From the NCBI RefSeq assembly GCF_030406085.1, contig NZ_CP129002.1, positions 533,366-597,365 on the forward strand: a stretch of DNA of 64,000 bases. The letters run 5' to 3'. This DNA comes from Bartonella sp. TP. GTDB taxonomy: Bacteria > Pseudomonadota > Alphaproteobacteria > Rhizobiales > Rhizobiaceae. The notes beneath the pieces were generated by a model that saw only the letters and a list, made by a program, of their open reading frames with translations, ran no database searches and was not told the DNA's origin. Both the position numbers and the translations under genes were made by a program. Below are positions 1 to 8,163 of this stretch, in pieces (position 1 is the first letter of the stretch; each line of letters begins with the position of its first letter).

Positions 1-1
1 T

Positions 2-175
2 GGTATAGATTATGCTGTAGCTCATAATGTGCTCTTACGCCTAGATTATCGCTTCAACCAAATTAAGATTAAAGATTTATATTCTCTAGATCTCAACAAT
101 GTTTTGCACAGAGAAGATCTAAATATCACTACAAAATCTCATGAAGTTCGTATCGGTGCAGCGTATAAATTCTAA
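2..175 (+). CDS. Omp25/Omp31-like outer membrane beta-barrel protein, 3' end only
   Basis: The window opens inside a gene whose last 57 codons are visible. They encode the final strands of a small outer-membrane beta-barrel, with the family blocks GIDYA, LRLDYRFNQIKIKD and the terminal GAAYKF. The C-terminal phenylalanine is the usual BAM-recognition residue of outer-membrane proteins. The same ending occurs in every full-length paralogue in this window, so this is the next member of a tandem array that continues to the left. The stop is followed after 13 bases by the next paralogue, with an AAAGGA ribosome-binding site in between. Ligand or precise role cannot be deduced. Confidence 0.85.
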   Translation, partial: GIDYAVAHNVLLRLDYRFNQIKIKDLYSLDLNNVLHREDLNITTKSHEVRIGAAYKF

Positions 176-188
176 AAGGAAACGAAAA

Positions 189-914
189 ATGCAGTTTAAG
201 GCGCTTTTAGCAAGTATTACAGCTAGCTCTGTGCTCAGCTATGCAGCACTGGCCAATGCGGCCGATGTTATAAGGCCAAGGCCTATATCAAAAGTGATGA
301 TAGCGCCTGCTGCACCCGCTTTTAGCTGGGTGGGGCCTTATCTAGGTATTGAAACCGGTGTGGTAATGAATGAGTTCCGCTCTACTAATAGCACCCCGCC
401 TAATTATGTACCATTAATAGCTAAGCCAAAAGCTCACCCTTTATTGGGGTTATATACAGGCTTTAATATGCCTATGGGACAACGAGCAATTATAGGTTTG
501 GATGCGAATATAGATTACCATCCAATAGAATCGCCTACTGAAACAACGCAATATGTTAAATATAAGGAAGACGCTTTAGCCGCTGTTCGCCTACGCTTAG
601 GCTTAGCGCAGGGCCGCGCTCTACCATACATATCCGGCGGACTTTCCGCTGCCAATGCTGGCCTTAGCGTAGATAATGCTACAGGTAATCCTCAAAATAT
701 CAACAAAAAGAGGATCTATTTTGGTTGGAATATAGGTGGCGGTATAGATTATTCTGTAACGCGTAATATGTTCTTGCGCCTTGATTATCGCTTTAGCCAA
801 ATTAAAATCAAAGATTTGTATATGGCAGATGTTAGCAATGTTTGGCATCGCTTCAATGCAAATACCAAGACAAAATCTCATGAAATTCGTATCGGTGCAG
901 CGTATAAATTCTAA
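189..914 (+). CDS. Omp25/Omp31-family outer membrane protein (array A)
   Basis: Predicted 241-residue porin-family beta-barrel. A signal peptide (residues 1-24, ending ALANA before AD) exports it through Sec. The mature part begins with a proline-rich linker, then FSWVGPYLGIETG, the first strand of this family, and ends with GAAYKF for outer-membrane assembly. The start at 189 is preferred because AAAGGA lies 8 bases upstream; an upstream in-frame ATG at 141 lies inside the preceding gene. Relatives in Bartonella (Hbp/Omp31 proteins) bind hemin and in Brucella (Omp25/Omp31) are major surface antigens; that is family knowledge, not shown here. Head-to-tail with near-identical paralogues, probably one transcript. 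Confidence 0.85.
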   Translation: MQFKALLASITASSVLSYAALANAADVIRPRPISKVMIAPAAPAFSWVGPYLGIETGVVMNEFRSTNSTPPNYVPLIAKPKAHPLLGLYTGFNMPMGQRAIIGLDANIDYHPIESPTETTQYVKYKEDALAAVRLRLGLAQGRALPYISGGLSAANAGLSVDNATGNPQNINKKRIYFGWNIGGGIDYSVTRNMFLRLDYRFSQIKIKDLYMADVSNVWHRFNANTKTKSHEIRIGAAYKF

Positions 915-927
915 AAGGAAACAGAAA

Positions 928-1650
928 ATGCAGTTTAAGGCGCTTTTAACAAGCTTTATAGCCAGCACCGTACTGAGCTATGTACCGCTGGCCAATGCGG
1001 CCGATGTTATAAGGCCAACGCCTATAGCAAAAGTGGTGGTAGCTCCTGCTGCACCCGCTTTTAGCTGGGCGGGGCCTTATCTAGGTATTGAAACCGGTGT
1101 GGTAATTACTAAACTACATTCCCCGCTGCAGGATGATAGTTATCTGGCCACGCTTATTAAGCCAAAGGAGCAGCCATCGGTAGGGTTATTCACTGGTTAT
1201 AATTTCGCGCTTGGCCACCACGCTATTTTGGGCTTGGATGCTAATATTGATTATCATTCAATTGAATCGGCTAAAAAAGACACCGTGCATCTTAAATATA
1301 AGGAAGGCGCCTTGGCCGCTGCTCGGGTAAGGCTTGGATTCGCCCAGGGCCGTGTTTTGCCCTATATAGCTGGTGGGCTTTCGGCAAACAGAGCAGCGCT
1401 AAGCTTAACTAACCCTACCGTTATTAATAGCGATAGTAACAAACAAAAAACTTATATCGGGTGGAATATCGGCGGCGGTATAGATTTTGCTTTAGCAAAA
1501 AACGTATTTTTACGCGCTGATTATCGCTTTAACCGCGTAAAAATTAAAGATATATATTCTATAGATGCTAGCAATTCTTTAATACAAGCAAATCCAAATA
1601 TAGCAACGAAAGCCCACGAGCTCCGCATTGGCGCGGCATATAAATTCTAA
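928..1650 (+). CDS. Omp25/Omp31-family outer membrane protein (array A)
   Basis: Predicted 240-residue outer-membrane beta-barrel. The signal peptide MQFKALLTSF..LANA is nearly identical to that of the preceding gene; the mature part carries FSWAGPYLGIETGVV, a GYNFALGHHAILGLDANIDYH hairpin and the terminal GAAYKF. The start at 928 has AAAGGA upstream and lies 13 bases after the previous stop, so the two are probably co-transcribed. Surface-loop segments between the conserved strands differ strongly from the neighbours, as expected for exposed loops under diversifying selection (inference). Hemin binding is a possible role by analogy with Bartonella relatives. Confidence 0.85.
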   Translation: MQFKALLTSFIASTVLSYVPLANAADVIRPTPIAKVVVAPAAPAFSWAGPYLGIETGVVITKLHSPLQDDSYLATLIKPKEQPSVGLFTGYNFALGHHAILGLDANIDYHSIESAKKDTVHLKYKEGALAAARVRLGFAQGRVLPYIAGGLSANRAALSLTNPTVINSDSNKQKTYIGWNIGGGIDFALAKNVFLRADYRFNRVKIKDIYSIDASNSLIQANPNIATKAHELRIGAAYKF

Positions 1651-1665
1651 CTAAGGAAATTAATA

Positions 1666-1938
1666 ATGCAGCTTAAAGCCCTTCTTTCTACTGTCGCAAT
1701 ATTTGCTTGCGCCTCTAGCGCAAATGCGGCTCACCTGACAAGGCATCATATTACAAAACCACTAGCTGTTAGGACAAAGGCGGTTCCAGTTATAAAACCA
1801 GCAACGGCACCCAAGACAGTTATAGTAAGGCCTTATATAAAATCTGAACACGGCAAAACAATTATGGTGCGGTCTTATCTGAGGGCTGAACCTGGCACGA
1901 AAATAGCTGCAGTAGGTGCAGATAATGCTAAAAACTAA
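1666..1938 (+). CDS. Short secreted protein with tandem 14-residue repeat
   Basis: A 90-residue protein starting with a signal peptide of the array type (MQLKALLSTVAIFACASSANAA), but with no beta-barrel following. The mature part is basic and rich in K, V, P and R and holds two adjacent 14-residue repeats (residues 50-63 and 64-77), both of the form KT-hydrophobic-hydrophobic-VR-x-Y-hydrophobic-basic-x-E-x-G. It sits 15 bases after a beta-barrel gene with AAGGAAAT upstream of the ATG. It may be a remnant of an array gene whose signal peptide was kept, or a small periplasmic protein; I do not recognise it. Confidence 0.5.
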   Translation: MQLKALLSTVAIFACASSANAAHLTRHHITKPLAVRTKAVPVIKPATAPKTVIVRPYIKSEHGKTIMVRSYLRAEPGTKIAAVGADNAKN

Positions 1939-1948
1939 TAGAGCTTGC

Positions 1949-2152
1949 AAATCTCATATCGGTACAGTATAGTATAGTATAGTATAGTATATAAATACTA
2001 AAACAAAGGAACAACCTTTAGTTGGATTGTTTGCTGGCTATAATATCGCGGCTGGCCGCCATGCGATTTTTGGCATAGATGGAAATATTAATTATCACGC
2101 AATTAATTCGGCCAGTGACCTGCCTACATATACTAAACTAAAGGACATATAA
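1949..2152 (+). pseudogene. Decayed Omp25-like gene fragments
   Basis: Two remnants of array genes are joined here. From about 1949 the bases follow the conserved 3' end of the family (K-S-H...I-G), interrupted by an AGTAT repeat. From 1997 an open frame without a start codon encodes TKTKEQPLVGLFAGYN.., matching the central hairpin of the neighbouring proteins (KPKEQPSVGLFTGYN), through GIDGNINYH to a TAA at 2150. No N-terminus or C-terminal barrel is present, so this is not a gene. The last bases (AAGGA) serve as the ribosome-binding site of the next paralogue. Confidence 0.75.
1966..1990 (+). repeat. AGTAT pentanucleotide repeat, five copies
   Basis: Five perfect tandem copies of AGTAT occupy these positions, inside the relic of an array gene's conserved 3' end (the segment corresponding to GAAYKF). 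Slipped-strand expansion is the simplest origin. Five-base repeats can drive phase variation when inside a reading frame, but here the frame is already dead. Confidence 0.9.
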
Positions 2153-2857
2153 ATGCAAACTAAAGTACTTTTCGCTGCTATGGCAATGGGCACAATGCTA
2201 GGCACTGCCCCTATAGCAAATGCTGCTGATATTATTATCAAGCAACCCATTCATATAGCTCCAGCTTTTAGCTGGGCGGGACCTTATCTAGGTTTCGAAG
2301 CGGGCGTGGTAATGAATAAATTCCATGAGACTGATGGCAGCGATTTGTTTACCAACTTACTGGTAAAGCCAAAAGAAACACCCGCTGCAGGCTTATTCGC
2401 TGGCTATAATATCGCTATTGGCAGCCATGCTGTTTTAGGTTTAGATGGTAATATAGACTATCATTCAAGCGAAAACTCCTCTACCAACGATCCGTATATT
2501 AAATATAAAGAAAGCGCTCTAGCCGCTGCTCGCTTACGCCTAGGCTTTGCCCAGGGCCGCGTAATGCCATATCTAGCGGGCGGGCTTTCGGCAGTACATG
2601 CTGGCCTTAGCGTGATAAACCCAGGATTTAGCTTAAGAGATGCTAAAAAGCAGAAAACCTATCTGGGTTGGAATATTGGTGGCGGCTTGGATTATGCCTT
2701 AGCCCATAATATGCTCTTGCGCTTGGATTACCGCTTTAGCCAAATTAAGATTAAAGATATATATGCTATAGCTATCGATAACACTTTACTACACGCTGAC
2801 CCAGCTATAGAAACCAAATCTCATCAAATTCGTATTGGTGCAGCCTATAAATTCTAA
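2153..2857 (+). CDS. Omp25/Omp31-family outer membrane protein (last of array A)
   Basis: Predicted 234-residue outer-membrane beta-barrel. Residues 1-24 (MQTKVLFAAMAMG..IANAAD) are a signal peptide of a slightly different sequence from the other array A members. FSWAGPYLGFEAGVV, the GLDGNIDYHS hairpin, LRLGFAQGRVMPYLAGGLSA and the terminal GAAYKF are all present. The start is set by AAGGA 6 bases upstream. It is the final gene of the array: a strong hairpin terminator follows its stop within 50 bases. Function beyond an outer-membrane barrel is unknown; hemin-binding relatives exist in Bartonella. Confidence 0.85.
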   Translation: MQTKVLFAAMAMGTMLGTAPIANAADIIIKQPIHIAPAFSWAGPYLGFEAGVVMNKFHETDGSDLFTNLLVKPKETPAAGLFAGYNIAIGSHAVLGLDGNIDYHSSENSSTNDPYIKYKESALAAARLRLGFAQGRVMPYLAGGLSAVHAGLSVINPGFSLRDAKKQKTYLGWNIGGGLDYALAHNMLLRLDYRFSQIKIKDIYAIAIDNTLLHADPAIETKSHQIRIGAAYKF

Positions 2858-2872
2858 AAAAAAGCTTATAGC

Positions 2873-2905
2873 AAGCCGGGATAGGTTACTATCCCGGCTT
2901 TTTTT
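2873..2905 (+). terminator. Intrinsic terminator after array A (bidirectional)
   Basis: A perfect 12-bp stem (2873-2884 with 2889-2900) around the loop GTTA, followed by a run of seven T on the plus strand. On the minus strand the stem follows the grpE stop and runs into a second T-rich stretch, so it can end both convergent transcripts. Confidence 0.9.
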
Positions 2906-3446
2906 ATGCCTGCTCTTCTGGCTTATATTTAGTTATGCCTACTAAAGCGGGGCGTAATACACGGTCGCCTATCGTATAACCGTCTTGAATAACATTGGCC
3001 ACCTTACCTGCAGATTCGGCATCACTTACTGGCACCTCAAACATGGCCTGATGAAAGTTTGGGTCGAAAATAGCGCCCTCTGCAACCATCTTTTTTACCT
3101 GCATATTCTCCAATGCCTTCAATAAAATACCCTGAGTCATCTCAACACCAGTAAAAAAAGCAGAAAAATTATTATTTTTTTCATTATTTTTTTCAGCTTT
3201 TAATGCACGTTCTAAACTGTCGCATACGGGAAGCATTTCCCTCGCAAAACCTTGAATTGCGTAGGTTTTTGCGTCACTAATTTCCCTCGCTGCACGCTTG
3301 CGAATATTTTCTGCTTCCGCAGCGAGACGTAAAATACGGTCCTTTGCTTCTAGAAGTTGTTCTTCTAATCCTTGCTTTTTACTCTCGTTTTCGGCTATTA
3401 CTTCTATAGGAGTATTTTCCTGGGGCGAATTTTCGTGATGTTCCAT
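2904..3446 (-). CDS. grpE: Nucleotide exchange factor GrpE
   Basis: Co-chaperone that releases ADP from DnaK so that it can cycle in protein folding and heat-shock repair; cytoplasmic homodimer. The 180-residue length is normal. An acidic, disordered N-terminus (about 1-25) is followed by the long dimerising helix (about 28-90, LEAKDRILRLAAEAENIRKR) and the C-terminal beta domain with the family signature around GYTIGDRVLRPALVGI (about 155-172). Usually found near hrcA or dnaK in alphaproteobacteria; here it is alone, divergent from hemW. The stop overlaps the bidirectional terminator. Confidence 0.96.
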   Translation of the reverse strand: MEHHENSPQENTPIEVIAENESKKQGLEEQLLEAKDRILRLAAEAENIRKRAAREISDAKTYAIQGFAREMLPVCDSLERALKAEKNNEKNNNFSAFFTGVEMTQGILLKALENMQVKKMVAEGAIFDPNFHQAMFEVPVSDAESAGKVANVIQDGYTIGDRVLRPALVGITKYKPEEQA

Positions 3447-3536
3447 GTTTGCACCTTAGTTATTTACTTGTCTATTATTTATTTAATGGTTCAAGATAGT
3501 AAAATAAAGTTGTAGAAATGTAAATTATCAATGTAA

Positions 3537-4775
3537 ATGAATCCTCTAGTTAAAGTTGACAGCAATATGCGTAACCATAATGGGTTTAGTAAAATGTATA
3601 TACAAAGTAATAAAGCAGCAATTTATATTCACTGGCCATTTTGCGTGGCAAAATGTCCCTACTGCGATTTCAATTCGCATAAGCAAAAAGAGGATGTAAA
3701 AGAAAAAACATACCTAATCGCAATAATACGCGAGTTAGTGAATCTTAGAGGATACATAAAAGGGCGTCAAATTACCTCGGTCTTCTTTGGTGGCGGCACG
3801 CCATCTTTGATGAGCGGCTCCACAGTAGCCCGCATTTTAAGTTTCATTAGGCAACAGTTTAATTTAGCGCAAAATGTCGAGATAACCTTAGAAGTCAACC
3901 CTTCTAGTGCCGAGCGCGCAAAGTTCAAAGTCTATCGCGAAGCAGGCATAAATAGGCTATCGATAGGCGTACAATCCTTTACACAAGAAGGGTTGGAGTT
4001 TTTGGGCCGCACGCATGATGTAAAGGCTGCTCACCTAGCCATAAGAGCCGCCAAGAGATATTTTGACAATATCTCTATTGATTTAATCTATGCCAGAGCA
4101 GGGCAAACGATAGAATCATGGCAAAAAGAGCTTGAGACGGCCCTAGCGTACGATCTACCACATATGTCACTATATGAGCTAACAATCGAACAAGGTACCA
4201 AATTTGCCTCTCTAGTCCAACGAGGTAAGATGGAAGTGATGGAAGCTAGCGCCGCCGCCGCGATGTATAAATTCACACAGAGATTTATGCGCAAAGCAGG
4301 CTTGCCAGCCTATGAAGTTTCAAATCACGCCAAACCGGGCTATGAATGCAAACATAATATGAATTATTGGACCAGTGGTGACTATATCGGAGCCGGACCA
4401 GGTGCCCACTCACGTGTATCATTTAGTGGTATAAATGGCCGAATCGCCGTCTTTAATAAAAAAGACCCCGAGATTTGGCACAAAGACGCCAGTATAAAAG
4501 GCATAGCGGTGGAAGAGCTTAATGTGCTAAGCTGGGCCGAACAAGCAGAAGAACTGCTGGTAAATAATACTAGGATAAAAAGAGGCATTGATCTATGGGC
4601 TTATACTGTCTTAAACCAACGGCCTTTAAAAAAGGAAGTCATAGCAGAGCTACAAAAAGCAGGACTAGTGCGCAAAATACGCGATAAAAACAATCGCTAT
4701 TTACCTATTACCAGTAAGGGGCTAATGTTCAGCGACTACATCGCTAGCAAAATCTTGGCTTCGGCAAAGGATTGA
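3537..4775 (+). CDS. hemW: Radical SAM heme chaperone HemW
   Basis: HemW-type radical SAM protein, formerly annotated as oxygen-independent coproporphyrinogen oxidase, that binds heme and passes it to target enzymes. The 4Fe-4S motif CVAKCPYC is at residues 36-43 after IYIHWPF, and the SAM-contacting FFGGGTPS is near residue 85. The cluster motif lacks the extra downstream cysteine context of true HemN, which favours HemW. The start is uncertain: an ATG at 3594 gives an N-terminus closer to family length, and neither site has a strong ribosome-binding sequence. Divergent from grpE. Confidence 0.9.
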   Translation: MNPLVKVDSNMRNHNGFSKMYIQSNKAAIYIHWPFCVAKCPYCDFNSHKQKEDVKEKTYLIAIIRELVNLRGYIKGRQITSVFFGGGTPSLMSGSTVARILSFIRQQFNLAQNVEITLEVNPSSAERAKFKVYREAGINRLSIGVQSFTQEGLEFLGRTHDVKAAHLAIRAAKRYFDNISIDLIYARAGQTIESWQKELETALAYDLPHMSLYELTIEQGTKFASLVQRGKMEVMEASAAAAMYKFTQRFMRKAGLPAYEVSNHAKPGYECKHNMNYWTSGDYIGAGPGAHSRVSFSGINGRIAVFNKKDPEIWHKDASIKGIAVEELNVLSWAEQAEELLVNNTRIKRGIDLWAYTVLNQRPLKKEVIAELQKAGLVRKIRDKNNRYLPITSKGLMFSDYIASKILASAKD

Positions 4776-4793
4776 GGGGCGAAGGCCGCACAT

Positions 4794-4826
4794 AAAAAAA
4801 TAGTTGGCAGATTTCTCTGCCAACTA
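4794..4826 (-). terminator. Intrinsic terminator after dapD
   Basis: A perfect 11-bp stem (4801-4811 with 4816-4826), loop TTTC, followed on the minus strand by seven T (4794-4800). It lies 70 bases beyond the dapD stop and would end the argB-dapD transcript; it may also help stop hemW transcription from the other side. Confidence 0.85.
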
Positions 4827-4895
4827 ACGTATAGTAACTAGCAAGTCTTGTATCCGGAGAAGTTACTAACAAAACTTATATAGCATACAGCAATA

Positions 4896-5717
4896 CTAAG
4901 AGTCAACTCCCCTTAGCAATTCATTTACAGAAGTTTTTGCCCTGGTTTTTTCGTCAACCTTTTTAACAATAACAGCGCAATATAAATTCACCCCGCCCTT
5001 GCTAGGCACAGAGCCAGGCACTACCACACTATAAGGCGGTACATAGCCCTGATGAATCTCGCCCGTTTCTCTGTCAATAATTTTTGTTGATTTACCAATA
5101 TAAACGCCCATGCTTAAAACACTGCCCTGTCCTATTACGCAGCCTTCAACAATTTCGCTACGTGCCCCAATAAAGCAGCCATCTTCGATAATAGTCGGGC
5201 TATCTTGCAAAGGCTCCAACACGCCGCCAATACCCACGCCACCAGAAAGATGCACATTTTTGCCAATTTGCGCACAAGAGCCAACGGTAGCCCAGCTATC
5301 TACCATCGTGCCTTCGCCAATATAAGCACCGATATTGACAAAACATGGCATTAACACCGCATTGGGGCCAATAAAGCTGCCTGTACGCACAATTGCACCG
5401 GGGGCCACACGAATACGCGCATATTTGAACAAATCCTCGGTCCAGGTGGCAAATTTTTGCTCTATCTTGTCATAAAACACGCCGCTTACCTTATCGCCCA
5501 TCATATGGGTGGGGTTAAAACGAAAATACAGCAAAATCGCCTGCTTTACCCATTCTTTGGCTTGCCATTTGCCCTCTATATCCTGCTCGGCTACGCGCAA
5601 CGCGCCATGGTCTAGCGCGTCGATAACATTTTCTATAATCCGCACCGTCTGGCTGTCATTTAAATTCTGACTATAAGCCTCACTTACCAACTGGGCTAAT
5701 CTATTTTTACTTTCCAT
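4896..5717 (-). CDS. dapD: 2,3,4,5-tetrahydropyridine-2,6-dicarboxylate N-succinyltransferase
   Basis: Cytoplasmic enzyme of the succinylase branch of lysine and diaminopimelate synthesis; transfers succinyl from succinyl-CoA to tetrahydrodipicolinate. 273 residues, the usual length. The N-terminal helical region contains [16 protein letters not shown]; from about residue 105 the protein is a left-handed parallel beta-helix of hexapeptide repeats ([34 protein letters not shown]). Follows argB by 18 bases on the same strand, so probably an argB-dapD operon; the pair belongs to the conserved rhizobial lysine/arginine neighbourhood. Confidence 0.97.
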   Translation of the reverse strand: MESKNRLAQLVSEAYSQNLNDSQTVRIIENVIDALDHGALRVAEQDIEGKWQAKEWVKQAILLYFRFNPTHMMGDKVSGVFYDKIEQKFATWTEDLFKYARIRVAPGAIVRTGSFIGPNAVLMPCFVNIGAYIGEGTMVDSWATVGSCAQIGKNVHLSGGVGIGGVLEPLQDSPTIIEDGCFIGARSEIVEGCVIGQGSVLSMGVYIGKSTKIIDRETGEIHQGYVPPYSVVVPGSVPSKGGVNLYCAVIVKKVDEKTRAKTSVNELLRGVDS

Positions 5718-5735
5718 AAGCTATCTCTCCCTAAC

Positions 5736-6656
5736 TCAATCTGCTACAATTAATGTACCAATACCCTCAGTGGTGAATAATTCATAGAAAATCGCATGCG
5801 GCAATTTTCCGTCTAAAATCACCACAGCCTGTACGCCACTTTCTACCGCCTTAATGCAGGTTTCTATCTTTGGCAGCATTCCACCCGTTATCACCTGCTC
5901 TTGAATCAGTTGCCGGGCTTTGCTAATGGATAAGCGCCGTATCAGCTGGCCTTCGGCATCTAACACACCGGGCGCGTCTGTCAAGAAAATCAAGCGCTTG
6001 GCATTATACGCACCAGCTAGCGCGCCAGCAAAACTGTCGCTATTAATATTATACACAATGCCAGTAGCGTCGGCCGCAATAGGCGCCAATACCGGAGTAA
6101 TGTCCTGCGACAATAATATGTCCAGCGTATGAGTGTTAAACTCTTCTATTTCGCCTACCAAGCCAAGATCCAAAACTTTTTCACGATTTGTTTGTGGGTC
6201 AATAGTAGTTTTGTAGGTTTTTGCCGCCAGCGCCATATTACAATCGCGCCCGCTTAGGCCCATAGCATTGGCCCCATGCCGACATAATTGGGCCGTTAAA
6301 TTGCGATTAATATCGCCGCACAGCACCATTTCTGCCACTTTTAGCGTGGCTTCGTCTGTTACCCGCAAGCCCGCTTCGAAATGCGTGGCTATGCCCAAGC
6401 GAGCGAGCATATCATTTATCTGCGGGCCGCCGCCATGCACAATCATCGCGCTAAGCCCTATTTGCTTCAACAGGGCGATATCACGGGCAAAAAGCTCGCC
6501 CAATTTATTTTCGCCCATGACATGGCCGCCATATTTTATTACAATTTTTTCGCCCTCATAGGCCTTTAACATCGGCAGCGCCTTCATCAAGAAATGCGCT
6601 GGGTCTACCCCACCAAGTTTAGGCCGCTTTTGGCCTCTATTATCTGCTTCTACCAT
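5736..6656 (-). CDS. argB: Acetylglutamate kinase
   Basis: Phosphorylates N-acetylglutamate in the second step of arginine synthesis; cytoplasmic amino-acid-kinase fold. The phosphate-binding KYGGHVM lies near residue 45, the substrate loop VHGGGPQIN near 77, and the nucleotide-binding TDAPGVLD around 240. The start at 6656 (MVEADNRG) is preferred because GGGG lies 7 bases upstream; an in-frame ATG at 6668 would contain that sequence inside its own first codons. Upstream of dapD and likely co-transcribed with it. Confidence 0.95.
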   Translation of the reverse strand: MVEADNRGQKRPKLGGVDPAHFLMKALPMLKAYEGEKIVIKYGGHVMGENKLGELFARDIALLKQIGLSAMIVHGGGPQINDMLARLGIATHFEAGLRVTDEATLKVAEMVLCGDINRNLTAQLCRHGANAMGLSGRDCNMALAAKTYKTTIDPQTNREKVLDLGLVGEIEEFNTHTLDILLSQDITPVLAPIAADATGIVYNINSDSFAGALAGAYNAKRLIFLTDAPGVLDAEGQLIRRLSISKARQLIQEQVITGGMLPKIETCIKAVESGVQAVVILDGKLPHAIFYELFTTEGIGTLIVAD

Positions 6657-6785
6657 AATATACCCCATAAGCTAATTTTGCACCTACAGCAATAACAAAC
6701 AAGCCGCAAAAGTCAAGCAATTCCTGCTACAGATTCACGAAGCTACCGCAAAAAAGCGTGTTTTATTTTGCTAATTAATAGTTTA

Positions 6786-6841
6786 AAATGTCACATACAC
6801 TTGCGACATTTAGAGCATAAAGGATGTGACACCATGTCACA
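6786..6841. promoter_or_regulatory. TGTCACA repeat cluster, candidate operator
   Basis: In the 237-base gap between the divergent argB and the gene at 6894, the heptamer TGTCACA occurs three times: direct at 6789-6795, inverted at 6825-6831 and direct at 6835-6841. The last two form TGTGAC-ACCAT-GTCACA, a dyad typical of a dimeric regulator. A second dyad AAATGTC/GACATTT spans 6786-6811. Downstream lie two copies of ATATATCAAT. The cognate regulator is not identifiable. Confidence 0.5.
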
Positions 6842-6893
6842 CTAATATATCAATAATATATCAATAGAATATATTAGGAGAAAAATATAAATT

Positions 6894-7388
6894 ATGAAAA
6901 AAGAAAAAACACCCTTTCAATTGCAACACCAAGCCCAATGGCTATGGTTAGAAGAAACGTATAAAGACCTAATGTCTCGCCTAGCGCTACCCACAGGCAT
7001 GGAGTTTAAGCCAGGGCAAAAGCCCAATGCCGAGCAAATAGCCGCCATGGCGCAGCGACTAGACGTAATAGAGCAGCAATTAGCCCAGCCAATAAACCGC
7101 GAAGAATTGGCCAGATCGCTAGAAGTATTATTCAGCGGTTTTCCTGCCCGCAACTACGCCAATGTGGTACCCTTAGCCGGAGCTTATATTTTTTCGCTCA
7201 GCGACTTTAGCCGCTATCTTATAGAAAAAGCTCTGCAAGATTTTTTAAAAGGCTTAGTGCCAGAGCAAAACATGACCTATCCGCCTACGCCAGCGTTTTT
7301 TGCCACCCATTGCCGCAATATTGAAAAGAGCCAACGCATAAAAATTAATTTAATGCGAAAAAAATTTGCATTAAAAGAAAGTTGTTAA
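6894..7388 (+). CDS. Uncharacterised 164-residue protein
   Basis: Not recognised. The protein is soluble in appearance, with an N-terminal helical half (FQLQHQAQWLWLEETYKDLM) and the central PLAGAYIFSLSDFSRYLIEKALQDFL, followed by TPAFFATHCR and a basic tail. There is no signal peptide and no clear enzyme motif. AGGAG occurs upstream but 13 bases from the ATG, unusually far. It lies between host genes in a small accessory stretch with repeated operator-like boxes upstream and hairpins downstream, and its style resembles genes carried on rhizobial prophages (inference only). Confidence 0.6.
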   Translation: MKKEKTPFQLQHQAQWLWLEETYKDLMSRLALPTGMEFKPGQKPNAEQIAAMAQRLDVIEQQLAQPINREELARSLEVLFSGFPARNYANVVPLAGAYIFSLSDFSRYLIEKALQDFLKGLVPEQNMTYPPTPAFFATHCRNIEKSQRIKINLMRKKFALKESC

Positions 7389-7426
7389 CCTTTTGTTAAC
7401 CTTTTGCCTGTAAATTGCAAATTATC

Positions 7427-7529
7427 ATTTAACTACCTTTAGTTAAATGGGTGTTAGCAAATTCAGTCGCCAACTAAATTGCTAACTTCCGAAGGGGTTG
7501 TTGTTTTTAACACCATAGGCAACAACCCC
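7427..7529 (+). other. Three consecutive RNA hairpins in an intergenic leader
   Basis: Between 7389 and 7557 there is no gene, but three perfect stems follow one another: 7427-7435/7440-7448 (9 bp, loop CCTT), 7453-7460/7479-7486 (8 bp), and 7494-7503/7520-7529 (10 bp). None is followed by a clean T run, although AAAACCCCTTTTAG follows the third. Just upstream GTTAACCTTTT is repeated twice in tandem (7384-7405). This may be a structured 5' leader of the lipoprotein gene or a small RNA. Confidence 0.45.
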
Positions 7530-7557
7530 AAAACCCCTTTTAGTTTTGTAGACAGCT

Positions 7558-8163
7558 ATGAAATATTTGAATAAAACCAAAATTAGCCTGGTTTTTATCA
7601 TTCTGACCTTCTTAACCAGCTGTACCTCCCCACATATTACGAATACAGGCAATGCCTGCACGATTTTTGCCCAGGGCCATAGTTTTTTCGGCGACTGGTA
7701 TCAGCAAACTAAAACAGCCTCGGACAAATATAAAATCGATATGCCAATTTTGCTGGCCACCATCAAGGCAGAATCTAGCTTTCGCTCTACTGCTTTTTCA
7801 AAACGTCAATATCTATTAGGCATCATCCCGTGGGGGCATATCTCTAGCGCATTTGGCTACGCCCAGGCGCTAGACGGCACTTGGCGCTTATATAAGCTAC
7901 GCACTGGCAATGTTGCAGCCTCGCGCAGTAGCTTTGGCGACGCCATCGACTTTATTGCCTGGTATCACCGCACTAGCGCAATGAAAGCTGGCATAAATCC
8001 GCATAACGCGTATGAATTATATCTAAGCTACCATATGGGCTGGTCCGCCTTTGCAAAATCAGGACCACAAGGCGCTAGCCCCAAACTACGCCAACTCGCG
8101 CATAATGTTGCCATACAAGCCAATATCTACGCCCAACAGCTACGCTCTTGCGGTTATATGTAG
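7558..8163 (+). CDS. Lipoprotein with SLT-type transglycosylase domain
   Basis: Predicted lytic transglycosylase-like lipoprotein of 201 residues that would cleave peptidoglycan glycan strands from the envelope side. The signal peptide ends in the lipobox LTSC (Cys22). The SLT fold is suggested by LLATIKAESSF (catalytic Glu near residue 72), then FGYAQALDGTW and the late YHMGW block. No D at lipobox +2, so outer-membrane sorting is plausible. The stop codon overlaps the GTG start of rmuC by one base, indicating translational coupling. A structured leader of three hairpins precedes it. Confidence 0.7.
   Translation: MKYLNKTKISLVFIILTFLTSCTSPHITNTGNACTIFAQGHSFFGDWYQQTKTASDKYKIDMPILLATIKAESSFRSTAFSKRQYLLGIIPWGHISSAFGYAQALDGTWRLYKLRTGNVAASRSSFGDAIDFIAWYHRTSAMKAGINPHNAYELYLSYHMGWSAFAKSGPQGASPKLRQLAHNVAIQANIYAQQLRSCGYM

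Noticed and set aside
621..968. Long antisense open frames opposite the beta-barrel genes
   Set aside because: They lie inside clear genes, recur in the same phase opposite several paralogues because of shared sequence, and have no signal or family pattern.
1966..1990. AGTAT repeat as an active phase-variation switch
   Set aside because: No open reading frame crosses the repeat; both sides are gene relics, so copy-number change has no coding effect.
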